Shown here piece after piece: positions 15,783 through 24,246 of a stretch of 64,000 nt of DNA. A program made the translations under genes and the position numbers. Origin of the DNA: CAZCEC01 sp964497615 (lineage in GTDB: Bacteria; Chloroflexota; Anaerolineae; Anaerolineales; UBA6663); NCBI GenBank assembly GCA_964497615.1, contig CAZCEC010000001.1, positions 186,001 through 250,000 on the forward strand, in the 5' to 3' direction. The stretch's first letter is position 1, and every line of letters begins with the position of its first letter. The notes beneath the pieces are model-generated. The model worked only from the letters and a program-made list of their open reading frames with translations. It was not told the DNA's origin and did no database searches.

Positions 15783-17633
15783 ATGCGCCTCCACCGACTG
15801 GGCCTGCTTTTCGCGTGTGCCACCGGCGGCCTCGTAGCCGCGGCGGCCTTCCTGGCCGCACTGGCAGTGCCCGCTGGTGCCGCGCCCGCTGCCCGCGAAG
15901 CTGGCGGCCCGACCCCGGTTCCCACCCCCATCCCCGCCACTGAGGCCGACTTTGTCCTGCCAGGCAGCCAGCAGGGGCAGTTCACCGACACCATCCGCTC
16001 GGCCGTGGACTGCTTCCTCTGTCACAGCAATTACGAGCCCGCGCCGGTGGCGGACCCGTACTTCACCTGGGCTGGCAGCATGATGGCGCACGCAGCCCGC
16101 GACCCGCTGTTCCGCGCCGCAGTGGCCGTCGCCAACCAAGATGTTGCGGGCGCGGGCACGTTTTGTTTCCGCTGCCACGCCCCCGGCGGCTGGCTCCAGG
16201 AGCGTGCGGCGCCCGATGGCTCCGACCTCACCAGCGTTGACGAAGAGGGGGTGAACTGCCACTTCTGCCACCGTCTGCTCGATCCTTTCTATCAGCCGGG
16301 CGTCAGCCCCAGCCGCGATCTGACCCTGACCGCGGTTCTCAGCCCTGCCGTGCCCCTGCACGGGGCCGGGATGTACGTCATCGACCCGGAGGATGAGCGC
16401 CGCGGCCCCTGGGACCTGCGCGACGAAGGGTGGTACACCCCCGGCTGCACCCCGCAGCCCGCCTGCGGGGACGGGAACCCGCACCGCCCCCTCGACTGGC
16501 CCTGGAAGAGCCAGTTTCACGTGGAGAGTGCCTTCTGCGGCACGTGCCACGACCTGCTCAATCCCATGTTCGCCGGCTCACAGGCCGGCGGCTACCAGCC
16601 GCATCCCCTCGGCCAATCCATTACCGCCACGGCCGTCATCAGCGCGTTCCCTGAGCAGCGTACCTACACCGAATGGCTGTTGAGCGACTATGCCACCGAG
16701 GCGGGCGTCTATGCGCCCCAGTTCAACCCCAACCTGCCCGGCGGCATCATCCGCTCCTGCCAGGATTGCCACATGCCCAGCGCCGCCGCGGCCTCCGCCG
16801 CCCGCGACCGGGGCGTGGTCCCCTGCGTTGGCTGTCCCCAAAGCGTCATCCACGATCTGGTGCCCGTCCACGACCTTACCGGCGCCAACACCTGGGTGCC
16901 TGAGACCATCAAGGTTCACCCCGCCTACTCCGCCACAGCCGGTGTGAGCGCCGCCGCCCTCGATGCCGGCGTTGACCGCGCCAGGGCTATGCTGCAACGG
17001 GCTGCCACCCTCACCGCCACGCTCGCCGGACAGACGCTCAACGTTCGCATCTACAATGAAAGCGGCCACAAACTCCCCACGGGCTACCCCGAGGGCCGGC
17101 AGATGTGGCTCTCTATTTCCGCCTTCGATGGATCAGGCGCCCTGGTCTACGCCTCCGGCGTGTACAGCGCTGCGGCCGGTGCGTTGGTGCCTGACCCTGA
17201 CCTGCGCCTCTTCCATGTCGAGCATGGCCTCAGCCCCGATTGGGCCGCTGCCCTTGACCGCGACCCCGGCCCATCTCACCACGTCGCCCTCAACAACGCC
17301 ATCTTGTTCGACAACCGCATCCCGCCACGGGGCTTCTCCAACGCCGCCTTCCTCGACGCCGACATCGCCCCCGCTGGCGAGGTCTATGCCGACGGCCAGT
17401 ACTGGGCCGACACCACCTATACCCTGCCGCCGGGCGTGGTCCGCGTCACTGTCGAGCTGCGCTACCAGACGGCCAGCCGCGACTACGTCACCTTCCTGCG
17501 TGACGCCAACTTCACCACCTCAGACGGTGATCTGCTGTATGCCCTCTGGCAGCAGACCGGCCGCAGCGCCCCGGTTACGATGGCCACCCTGCACGTCCCC
17601 GTCGTCATCTTCCTGCCGCTGGTTGTGCGCTAG
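15783..17633 (+). CDS. Secreted multihaem c-type cytochrome (five CxxCH)
   Basis: A 616-residue exported protein with a signal peptide (about 1-34) and a Pro/Thr linker. Five haem-binding CxxCH motifs are seen: C77-H81, C128-H132, C159-H163, C252-H256 and C326-H330. A sixth site, CVGCP at 348-352, has Pro in place of the axial His. The C-terminal third is beta-rich and haem-free, and the protein ends in VVIFLPLVVR, a hydrophobic tail also seen on surface proteins of Chloroflexota. The frame is open upstream, but the ATG at 15783 directly precedes the signal peptide. Extracellular electron transfer is plausible; partners are unknown. Three copper-chaperone genes follow. Confidence 0.85.
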   Translation: MRLHRLGLLFACATGGLVAAAAFLAALAVPAGAAPAAREAGGPTPVPTPIPATEADFVLPGSQQGQFTDTIRSAVDCFLCHSNYEPAPVADPYFTWAGSMMAHAARDPLFRAAVAVANQDVAGAGTFCFRCHAPGGWLQERAAPDGSDLTSVDEEGVNCHFCHRLLDPFYQPGVSPSRDLTLTAVLSPAVPLHGAGMYVIDPEDERRGPWDLRDEGWYTPGCTPQPACGDGNPHRPLDWPWKSQFHVESAFCGTCHDLLNPMFAGSQAGGYQPHPLGQSITATAVISAFPEQRTYTEWLLSDYATEAGVYAPQFNPNLPGGIIRSCQDCHMPSAAAASAARDRGVVPCVGCPQSVIHDLVPVHDLTGANTWVPETIKVHPAYSATAGVSAAALDAGVDRARAMLQRAATLTATLAGQTLNVRIYNESGHKLPTGYPEGRQMWLSISAFDGSGALVYASGVYSAAAGALVPDPDLRLFHVEHGLSPDWAAALDRDPGPSHHVALNNAILFDNRIPPRGFSNAAFLDADIAPAGEVYADGQYWADTTYTLPPGVVRVTVELRYQTASRDYVTFLRDANFTTSDGDLLYALWQQTGRSAPVTMATLHVPVVIFLPLVVR

Positions 17634-17712
17634 CCCCACCAGGCCATCTTCCCGCCGTTCGTCACTCTGCGGGCATGACATCCATCCCTTAATGTGACCC
17701 ATCTTGTCCGCT

Positions 17713-17718
17713 TACAAT
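17713..17718 (+). promoter_or_regulatory. -10 element (TACAAT) of the Cox11-like/SCO/PCuAC operon
   Basis: TACAAT is followed by 6 nt (TGAGGC) and the ATG at 17725. The gap is too short for a normal leader, which suggests a leaderless mRNA. Confidence 0.4.
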
Positions 17719-17724
17719 TGAGGC

Positions 17725-18168
17725 ATGTCTGGTTCTGGTCCTGGGCGCCACCGCTGGCTCTGGTTGGCCGTGCCGGTGCTGCTGGTGCTGGCGGCCGGCG
17801 CATGGCTCGCCTGGCGCTTCGTGGCGCCTGTCACCGTTAATCTCACCACAGAGGCCGCCGGCCTGCCACTCGACATCGAGATCATACCGCCGCAGGTCGT
17901 CGCCCGCCCGGGAGAAGTGATCAGCGTCACTTACCGCATCCGTAACTCCGCCATCACGCCCTACTCGGCCTTTGGCCGGCTGGAGGTCGTGCCGGCTGAG
18001 GCAGCCGATCAGGTGCAGATTTTCTTCACCCAATGCGGCGGCCTTAATACGTATCAGGCCAGCCAGGCCATTGACCTGTTTGCTGTCTTCCGGGTCGAGG
18101 CGGCCGGCCTCACCGGCCTGCCGGCCGTCACGCTGCGGCACACCTTCGAGGCCGCCTCCCCCAATTGA
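17725..18168 (+). CDS. Cox11/CtaG-like membrane-anchored protein (putative CuB copper chaperone)
   Basis: A 147-residue protein with one N-terminal membrane helix (about 10-32) and an exported beta domain. The order TYRIRN, ITPYSAFGRLEVVPAEA and IFFTQCGG resembles the Cox11 core, where a C-F-C motif binds copper. Here only C104 is present, so if this is Cox11 the copper site is altered. The identification rests mainly on this pattern and on the SCO and PCuAC genes that follow 3 nt downstream. A diverged non-copper protein is possible. Confidence 0.5.
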   Translation: MSGSGPGRHRWLWLAVPVLLVLAAGAWLAWRFVAPVTVNLTTEAAGLPLDIEIIPPQVVARPGEVISVTYRIRNSAITPYSAFGRLEVVPAEAADQVQIFFTQCGGLNTYQASQAIDLFAVFRVEAAGLTGLPAVTLRHTFEAASPN

Positions 18169-18171
18169 GCC

Positions 18172-18792
18172 ATGCGCCTTGTCCGCCCCCTCCTATTGGT
18201 GAGCGTTGCCGCGCTCGTCCTCGTCGCTGCTTGGGCGGCGGCGCTGCTGCTGCGGCCCTATCAGTTCTCCGGCCTGCTGGAGGACCCGCCGCGCCCGGCC
18301 CCCGATCTGGCACTTACTGATCAAAACGGCCAACCGTTCGCGCTCAGCGCACTTCGCGGCCAGTGGGTGCTGCTCACCTTTGGCTACACCACCTGTCCCG
18401 ACGTCTGCCCCGTCACCCTGGCGCATCTGCGCCAGACGCGCGAAATGCTGGGCGACGCCGGCCCAGAGTGGCGCGTCGTGTTTGCTTCCGTTGACCCCGC
18501 TCGCGACACGCCGGAGGTCCTGGCTGGCTATCTGCCGCACTTTGGCCCCGACCTTATCGGCCTGACCGGCACCGAAGCTGAGGTGGCCACGGCCGCCGCC
18601 GCTTATGGCGTGCAGTACGAGAAGCGCGACCTCGAGACGGCGGTTGGCTACCTCGTCAACCACTCGGCCTTCACCTATGTGATTGATCCCAATTTCCAGC
18701 TCGTGTTGACCATCCCGTTCGGCGCGCGCTCCGAGGAAATGGCCCGCGATCTCACCGAACTGATGGCCCGCGAATCAAGGAGCAGCCCGTGA
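18172..18792 (+). CDS. SCO1/SenC family copper chaperone
   Basis: A 206-residue thioredoxin-fold protein held in the membrane by an N-terminal helix (about 5-28). It delivers copper to, or reduces, the CuA site of cytochrome c oxidase. The metal site is complete: C75 and C79 in TTCPDVCP and H164 in VNHSAF. FASVDPARDTPEVL and TYVIDPN are family landmarks. It starts 3 nt after the Cox11-like gene and ends in a GTGA overlap with the PCuAC gene, so the three are one transcript. Confidence 0.93.
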   Translation: MRLVRPLLLVSVAALVLVAAWAAALLLRPYQFSGLLEDPPRPAPDLALTDQNGQPFALSALRGQWVLLTFGYTTCPDVCPVTLAHLRQTREMLGDAGPEWRVVFASVDPARDTPEVLAGYLPHFGPDLIGLTGTEAEVATAAAAYGVQYEKRDLETAVGYLVNHSAFTYVIDPNFQLVLTIPFGARSEEMARDLTELMARESRSSP

Positions 18793-19220
18793 ACGCCAAA
18801 CCAGCCGTCCGCCTGACCGTCATCGTAGGTATCTTGATCGTGCTGAGCGCCTGTGCCAGCGCCGAGCCCATCACCGTGCAGGATGCCTGGGTGCGCGCCT
18901 CGCCTGCCATGGCTCAGGCTGGCGCCGCCTATATGACCATCGAGAACCATACCGGCGAGGATGACCAACTGCTGNNNNNNNNNNCCGCCACCGTTGAACT
19001 GCACGAGAGCGCCGAGTCCGGGGGCATGATGACCATGACGCCCGTCAGCGCCATCCCCGTGCCTGCCAATGGCAAGGCCGAACTGGCCCCGGGCGGTCTG
19101 CATATCATGTTGATTGGTCTCACGCGGGAATTGGTGGCTGGCGAGGAGGTCACCCTCACGCTCACCTTCGAGAAGGCCGGCGTCGTTACCGTCACGGCCC
19201 CTATCCGCGACGGTTCATAG
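18789..19220 (+). CDS. PCuAC family periplasmic copper chaperone, interrupted by an assembly gap
   Basis: A copper(I) carrier that hands copper to SCO or CuA. It has a lipoprotein-like signal (LIVLSAC) and the opening ITVQDAWVRASP typical of the family. The copper motif is spread over ELHESAE, GMMTM and GGLHIML, giving the usual His and Met ligands. The start is a GTG overlapping the SCO stop. Ten N bases at 18975-18984 replace the segment between EDDQLL and TVELHE. As written the frame is kept, but family members usually have a few more residues there, so the true gap is probably longer than 10 nt. Confidence 0.85.
   Translation: MNAKPAVRLTVIVGILIVLSACASAEPITVQDAWVRASPAMAQAGAAYMTIENHTGEDDQLLXXXXATVELHESAESGGMMTMTPVSAIPVPANGKAELAPGGLHIMLIGLTRELVAGEEVTLTLTFEKAGVVTVTAPIRDGS
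18975..18984. other. Assembly gap (10 N) inside the PCuAC gene
   Basis: Ten unknown bases lie within the copper-chaperone gene. The length is likely a placeholder. Confidence 0.95.
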
Positions 19221-19324
19221 CCCGATACGGACGGTGGCCGCAGGCGCGGGTTTGAACCGCACGGGTCGTGGCCTCGCCTGACTCCGTCCCCGCGCCGGCC
19301 GCTCAGGTGACGGACGGATGCGGT

Positions 19325-21277
19325 TCAGTGCGGCTTGTGTTCCGGCTCGTCAATGCCCTGGCTCAGCGCTGCCGCCATCCCGTCATACATCGCCTGCCAG
19401 TAGTCGTGCGCCGCCTGCCACTTGTCGGCACGGAACCGCTCGATCCAGGCCGTCAGCGCCTCGTCAACCAATCCCTCGCGCGCCCACTTCTCCAAGAAGC
19501 CGGCGATGATGTCCACCACCCGCTCGCTTTCCCATGGCATGGAGGTTGGCGATTGGTGATCGTGGATCGCCCGGGCCAGCCGCACATTGTCGCCCCAGTA
19601 GTCCAGGTGCGGCAGTTCGAAGTGCGCCACGATGATGTCGTCGATGATGTCTTCCACCCATTTGCGGTGGAACCGGCACGAGCCGCTGTTCTCCGAGTAC
19701 AGCTCATATACAAACCGCTCGACGTTCTTGCGTCCCAGTGCCTCGGGCGGCAGGAACTTGTTCTCATAGTACGAGAAGTACTTGCCCATGATCGGCATCG
19801 GCGCGAACATCCCCGGCGTCCAATACTGATTCGGCACCATGCACCCTTCGGCACCATGCGCCGTATATACCGCGCGGTGGATGGATTGGATGCCATAGCG
19901 CTCGTCCAGCGCCTTGGCCGCCGCCCGCATCCCGCGCCGGAACACCGCGCCCGCCTCGCTGAACAGAATCATCTTCAGCACTGCCATCGCGTAGGCTGCG
20001 TTGTGGGCCGAGTCCGCCACGCGGTCAAACTGCTCTGGCGCCGAGGCGAATGCGAACCGCGGCCCCTCGGTCGGCAATCCAAAGTCACCTGCCGGCAGCA
20101 GACCGTCCGCCACGAGTTCCATGATCCACGCCACCGTGCCCCCGGCCTGGATCGCGTCAATCGCCAGCGTATCGGCGTACTTGTTCAGGCGCTCCGCTGC
20201 TCGCTGGTCGAACACGCCGCAGTTCGGCCCCAGCGCCGTGTACGGCTCATAGTCCTTCTTGTACTCGCCCACGTACTTCTTGCACGCCACCGCACAGGGC
20301 TCGCCGCAGTGGTCGAAGTTGCGCGGCTTGATGATCTCGGCATTGAACTGCTTGAGATAGTGATCGACAATGAAATGGTCGTGCTGCGCCAGCCGGTCCG
20401 CGTCGCTGGCCTGCACTGATTGGTAGTTGAAGCTGAACAGCCGGTCGTCGGCCTGGTGCATGTTCACGCCAAACGTCCCGCCGGTCTCAAACTCCGGCAC
20501 GTAGCGGTATTTCTGGCTCAGCGCCAGGTCGGCCGCAATGGCCTTCTGCCCGAAGTGATCCAGGAAGTACTGGTCGAGCTCCTTGGCCTGCTTCAGCGCC
20601 GGGTCTTGCCAGTCGCCCCCGAACACAATCGCCGCCACGCGGTGATGCTGCAGCAGCCGCGATCCCAGCCCGCCGCGCCCGGCCCAGTCGTCGATCCCGC
20701 TCAGGTCGCCCCGCTTCACCTGGTTCGACCCAATCGCTCCTTCTTTCGTCAGCCGCGCCGCCGGGCCCGTGGCCAGGATGCGGAACCAGTCGCCGTCATA
20801 CTCGCTCCGGTAGCGCTCAAAGCACATTCGCTGTAGGCCGTAGAACCCCTCCCACGTTCGACCGGCCTGGTCGGTGTATCCCGCCCAGGCCGCCGCCGCG
20901 TCCACCGGCTCCAGGCGCACGCTGTACTCGCCGTCCTTCAGCCGGATCAACAGCACCGAGTCGGCCGCGCACCGGCCGCGCAGCCACACGTAGTTGGCGC
21001 CCACCCGGTGAAACACGTACATCGCGCCCCCCAAGGCCGAGACGTAGAACCCCTCCCACTGCGGCGAGTAGCCCCCGAACACCATGCGGCGCGTCCCCGG
21101 CAGCGGCGACCCCGCCAGCAGCCCGCCCCCAAACGTCATCGAGTCGGGGTCCTTTTCATAGCGGTCCCAGGCGTACTGCACCGGCCCGATCAGCGACTGG
21201 TCAATTGGGCAACTGATCCCCCAGCGGCCCGTTGCCAGGTCAATATTGATTTCGTATAGGACGGATGGATTAGCCAT
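19325..21277 (-). CDS. gor: Tungsten-dependent aldehyde:ferredoxin oxidoreductase family, GAPOR-like
   Basis: A 650-residue enzyme of the AFOR family, which binds a tungsten bis-pyranopterin and one [4Fe-4S] cluster and oxidises aldehydes with ferredoxin. The cluster motif is CGEPCAVACKK plus a distant Cys in SGSCRFHRKW. From memory, length and landmarks (TCGEPC-VVCKK and WCRFHRGW regions, TGGTFG, GGTAAW) follow archaeal glyceraldehyde-3-phosphate:ferredoxin oxidoreductase (GAPOR, about 653 residues) more than classical AFOR. It would then be a glycolytic shortcut to 3-phosphoglycerate. The stop is convergent with PCuAC across 104 nt; the start overlaps a GNAT gene by 8 nt. Substrate assignment is tentative. 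Confidence 0.75.
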   Translation of the reverse strand: MANPSVLYEINIDLATGRWGISCPIDQSLIGPVQYAWDRYEKDPDSMTFGGGLLAGSPLPGTRRMVFGGYSPQWEGFYVSALGGAMYVFHRVGANYVWLRGRCAADSVLLIRLKDGEYSVRLEPVDAAAAWAGYTDQAGRTWEGFYGLQRMCFERYRSEYDGDWFRILATGPAARLTKEGAIGSNQVKRGDLSGIDDWAGRGGLGSRLLQHHRVAAIVFGGDWQDPALKQAKELDQYFLDHFGQKAIAADLALSQKYRYVPEFETGGTFGVNMHQADDRLFSFNYQSVQASDADRLAQHDHFIVDHYLKQFNAEIIKPRNFDHCGEPCAVACKKYVGEYKKDYEPYTALGPNCGVFDQRAAERLNKYADTLAIDAIQAGGTVAWIMELVADGLLPAGDFGLPTEGPRFAFASAPEQFDRVADSAHNAAYAMAVLKMILFSEAGAVFRRGMRAAAKALDERYGIQSIHRAVYTAHGAEGCMVPNQYWTPGMFAPMPIMGKYFSYYENKFLPPEALGRKNVERFVYELYSENSGSCRFHRKWVEDIIDDIIVAHFELPHLDYWGDNVRLARAIHDHQSPTSMPWESERVVDIIAGFLEKWAREGLVDEALTAWIERFRADKWQAAHDYWQAMYDGMAAALSQGIDEPEHKPH

Positions 21278-21800
21278 GCGCGAGGCTGCGCCACTCGGCT
21301 TCCAGTATGCTCATCTGCACCACGCTCCAGTACTCGTCGCCCACCCGCCGCGCGTCCCGCAGGACCCCTTCGCGCACCAGCCCGGCGCGCTCATAGCACC
21401 GGATGGCCGCGTGGTTGAAATCAAACACCACCAGCTCCACCCGGTGCAGCCGCAGCTCGTCAAACGCAACCGCCAGCGCCGCCCGCACGATCGCCCGGCC
21501 TAGCCCCGCGCCACGCCTGCCGGGCGCCACCATCACCCGCGACAGGCTAGCCGACCGGTGCCGCCGGTCAATCTGGCTTAGCTCGATGTGGCCGACCGCC
21601 TGGCCGCCCGCCGCTTCCAGCGCCGTAAAGATGCGCCGCGTGGGAGGGTCGCCCGTGGCCAGCAGCAGGTAGCGGTCGAGTTGGGCGTCGTCAAGGGGAT
21701 AGGTGAAGAACGGCCCGGCCCACTGGTACAAGAAGTCTGGCGACTCGATCCAGCTCAGCAGGCGGGGGAAATCGGGACGATCAAACGGACGCAACACCAT
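21270..21800 (-). CDS. GNAT family N-acetyltransferase (RimJ/RimL type)
   Basis: A 176-residue acetyl-CoA-dependent acyltransferase. The acetyl-CoA binding motif is VMVAPGRRGAGLGRAIV, followed by LHRVELVVFDFN and AAIRCYERAGLVREG, as in enzymes acetylating protein N-termini or amino compounds. The start lies 15 nt after the SthA stop and the end overlaps the GAPOR-like gene by 8 nt, so the three are probably co-transcribed. The substrate cannot be deduced. Confidence 0.85.
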   Translation of the reverse strand: MVLRPFDRPDFPRLLSWIESPDFLYQWAGPFFTYPLDDAQLDRYLLLATGDPPTRRIFTALEAAGGQAVGHIELSQIDRRHRSASLSRVMVAPGRRGAGLGRAIVRAALAVAFDELRLHRVELVVFDFNHAAIRCYERAGLVREGVLRDARRVGDEYWSVVQMSILEAEWRSLAHG

Positions 21801-21815
21801 CGCGCGGCCGGGGAG

Positions 21816-23222
21816 CTAGCTGCCCAGGCGGTTCACGCCGTCGAAGGCTGCCACCTTGTAGCACTCGGCCAGGGTGGGGTAGTTGAACACCGTCTGGACA
21901 AAGTAGTCGACCCGCCCCCCATAGGCCAGCACTGCCTGCCCAATGTGGACCAGCTCGCTGGCCCCTTCGCCGATGATGTGCACCCCCAGCAGCGCCCGCG
22001 ACTCGATGTGAAAGATCAGCTTGAGCAGCCCCGACAGGTCGCCAATGATCTGGCCGCGCGCGATCTCGCGATAGTGCGCTTTGCCGACTTCGTAGGGCAC
22101 GCCGAGCTCGGTCAATTCCTCTTCGTTGCGGCCCACCATGGAGATTTCGGGGATGGTGTAGATGCCGTACGGGAACAGCCCGGGCACGCTGTTGGATTCC
22201 ACCCCCAGGGCATGACAGGCTGCCAGCCGTCCCTGCTCCATGGACGTTGAAGCCAGGCTCGGAAACCCAATCACGTCGCCGGCCGCGTAGATGTGCGGCA
22301 CTTCGGTTTGGTAGTCATCATTGACGCGCAGCCGCCCGCGCCCATCGGCGGTCAGGCCCGCGGCCCCCAGGTTCAGGCTGTCCGTTGCGCCGCTGCGCCC
22401 AATGCTGTGCAGCGCCTTCTCGGTCACGATCTGCTTGCCGCTGGCCAGGTGGATGCGCACCCGGTCGCCGTGCTCATCGGTGACGGGTTCCATCCCGCTC
22501 ACTGTCTCCCCCAGCCGCAGCGTCACCCGGTTCTGCCGCATGTGGTAGGCCAGCGCATCAATGATCTCGGCGTCCACAAACGGGAGCAGCCGGCTGCGCT
22601 GGTCAATCAACGTCACCCGCACCCCCAGCGCCGCAAAGATGCTGGCGTATTCGCACCCGATCACCCCGGCCCCGACGACGGTGAGAGTCCGTGGCAGTTT
22701 GTCCAGCATCAGGATGTCGTCACTGATGAAGATGCGGTGGCCATCGAACGGGATGTGGGGGTCCTGCGTGGCGCGGGTGCCCGTGGCGATGATGACGCTG
22801 GCCGTGGTCACATCGCGGTAGCCGTGCCCGTCCAGATACATCAGCCGGATCGTGTGCGGGTCCACAAACGCGCCCGACGCCTCCAGCACTTCCACGCGAT
22901 TGCGCCCCAACTGGTGGCGGGTGACGTCGAGTTCGTGCCGGATCACCTGGTCGGTGCGGAACAGCAGGTCCTGCAGGGTGATGTTCTGCTTGACCGAATA
23001 CGAGGCCCCGTAAAAGCTATGTTCGCGGTACCCCGACAGGTGCAGCACCGCCTCGCGCAGCGTCTTGCTCGGGATGGTGCCCGTGTTGATGCAGACGCCG
23101 CCGACGACCGCCTTGCGCTCGACCAGCGCCACGCGCCGGTTCAGCTTGGCGGCCTGGATCGCAGCCCGCTGGCCGGCCGGCCCGGACCCGATCACGATAA
23201 TGTCGTAGTCGTAGGCTGTCAT
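21816..23222 (-). CDS. sthA: Si-specific NAD(P)+ transhydrogenase (soluble pyridine nucleotide transhydrogenase)
   Basis: A 468-residue FAD-dependent oxidoreductase that moves hydride between NADPH and NAD+. It has the FAD motif IIVIGSGPAGQRAA (9-22) and the SthA-type segment VCINTGTIPSKTLREAV, where only one Cys of the disulfide pair of lipoamide dehydrogenases remains. The NAD(P) motif is VVGAGVIGCEYASIFAALG. The C-terminal dimerisation domain includes FNYPTLAECYKVAA. It is therefore not an E3 for the 2-oxoacid dehydrogenase further on. TAGAAT lies 9 nt before the ATG with no clear Shine-Dalgarno. Confidence 0.9.
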   Translation of the reverse strand: MTAYDYDIIVIGSGPAGQRAAIQAAKLNRRVALVERKAVVGGVCINTGTIPSKTLREAVLHLSGYREHSFYGASYSVKQNITLQDLLFRTDQVIRHELDVTRHQLGRNRVEVLEASGAFVDPHTIRLMYLDGHGYRDVTTASVIIATGTRATQDPHIPFDGHRIFISDDILMLDKLPRTLTVVGAGVIGCEYASIFAALGVRVTLIDQRSRLLPFVDAEIIDALAYHMRQNRVTLRLGETVSGMEPVTDEHGDRVRIHLASGKQIVTEKALHSIGRSGATDSLNLGAAGLTADGRGRLRVNDDYQTEVPHIYAAGDVIGFPSLASTSMEQGRLAACHALGVESNSVPGLFPYGIYTIPEISMVGRNEEELTELGVPYEVGKAHYREIARGQIIGDLSGLLKLIFHIESRALLGVHIIGEGASELVHIGQAVLAYGGRVDYFVQTVFNYPTLAECYKVAAFDGVNRLGS

Positions 23223-23231
23223 GGGGCGGGC

Positions 23232-23237
23232 ATTCTA
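23232..23237 (-). promoter_or_regulatory. Possible -10 element (TAGAAT) of sthA
   Basis: TAGAAT on the minus strand ends 9 nt before the sthA ATG at 23222. The gap GCCCGCCCC has no Shine-Dalgarno. Confidence 0.3.
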
Positions 23238-23289
23238 GCGTGGGAGCCTAATCGGCGCAACGCACCCTGGCCTCCGGACGGCATGGCCC

Positions 23290-24141
23290 CTACATGGCCT
23301 CAAGCCACGCGCGCAGCTTCGCTTCAGCCGCAGCGGGAAATGCCAGCCCCAGCGCCGCTGCCGCCTCGCGGCCCAGCCGGCCATACAGGTCCAGGGTCTG
23401 CGCCAGGGCCGCGCGCAGAGCCTTAGCATCATAGGCCCCCACGGTCGCGGGCAGCGCAGCCAAGGTCTTGTGGTCGGCCCACGCCTCCAGGTGGCGCCCC
23501 GCATACCAGGTATCCGGCGCCCGCCCCGGCGCAGTAGCCTGTGCCCGCCACGCGATCATCGTCAGCAGGCGCGCCTGGAGGGCACAGTTGATTTGCTGCT
23601 GGGCCCGCCACAGCTCGCCCCGCGCCAGCAGCCGGGCCGCCTTGTTGACCGCCATCAACGCGCCGGCTGTCTCCTGTGCGAACAGCTCTGCTGTCGGCGG
23701 CCCGGCTTCCGCCGGCCCGGCCGCCTTGATGATCTCGCCTGGCTGGGCTCCGGCTGGGTTGGCATCATACAGCACGCGCACGCCGCGCCGAAACACATTC
23801 CGGTAGGGCGCGGCCTGCATCATCCCCGCCACATCCACTTCGCCGTGCGCCGGTGTGAAGACCACATCCAGCTTCAGGCCGCCATCGAACAGCGCGAACC
23901 ATTCCGGGTCCCGCGCGCCTGTTGCGTCCCGGTACGTTAGCCACGCAGTTCCCAGTTGCTGGATCCAGCTTTCATCGGCCGCGAGGGCCTCCGGCTGTCC
24001 GGCAAAGACGACGATATCCAGGTCCGACCACGCATCCACGCGCTCACCGGTTGCCCGCGATCCGACCACAAGGGCGGCTCGAATGTCCGCCTCGGCCTGG
24101 CACCAGGCCAGGATGTTGCGCTCCAATTGACCGTAATCCAT
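23290..24141 (-). CDS. Nucleotidyltransferase resembling aminoglycoside 6-adenylyltransferase (ANT(6)/AadE)
   Basis: A 283-residue protein with a polymerase-beta-type nucleotidyltransferase domain. VVGSRATGERVDAWSDLDIV gives the GSR...D-x-D active site, and LKLDVVF supplies the third carboxylate. DESWIQQLG and the helical C-terminal half fit the streptomycin adenylyltransferase family. The ATG at 24141 has GAGG 5 nt upstream; the frame is open for 30 more codons, but that extension is Arg-rich and unlike the family. It may modify an aminoglycoside or an unrelated hydroxylated substrate; resistance is not shown. Confidence 0.7.
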   Translation of the reverse strand: MDYGQLERNILAWCQAEADIRAALVVGSRATGERVDAWSDLDIVVFAGQPEALAADESWIQQLGTAWLTYRDATGARDPEWFALFDGGLKLDVVFTPAHGEVDVAGMMQAAPYRNVFRRGVRVLYDANPAGAQPGEIIKAAGPAEAGPPTAELFAQETAGALMAVNKAARLLARGELWRAQQQINCALQARLLTMIAWRAQATAPGRAPDTWYAGRHLEAWADHKTLAALPATVGAYDAKALRAALAQTLDLYGRLGREAAAALGLAFPAAAEAKLRAWLEAM

Positions 24142-24246
24142 AGAGGCCTCAGCCAAACCAGCACAGCGCCGCCCGCGGAGCGGCATGGCGACGCTCAGGC
24201 GCAGCGCCAAACGTCCAAGCGGCGCACACATCCTGCTCGATGCCCA

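Noticed and set aside
19221..19324. Search for a terminator or small RNA in the convergent gap
   Set aside because: Only loose CCGTC/GACGG pairing with a large loop was seen; no supported element.
21816..23222. Flavoprotein considered as dihydrolipoamide dehydrogenase (E3) for the 2-oxoacid complex
   Set aside because: The redox disulfide is incomplete (VCINTGTIPSK has one Cys), which marks SthA; it is also 25 kb from the E1/E2 genes.
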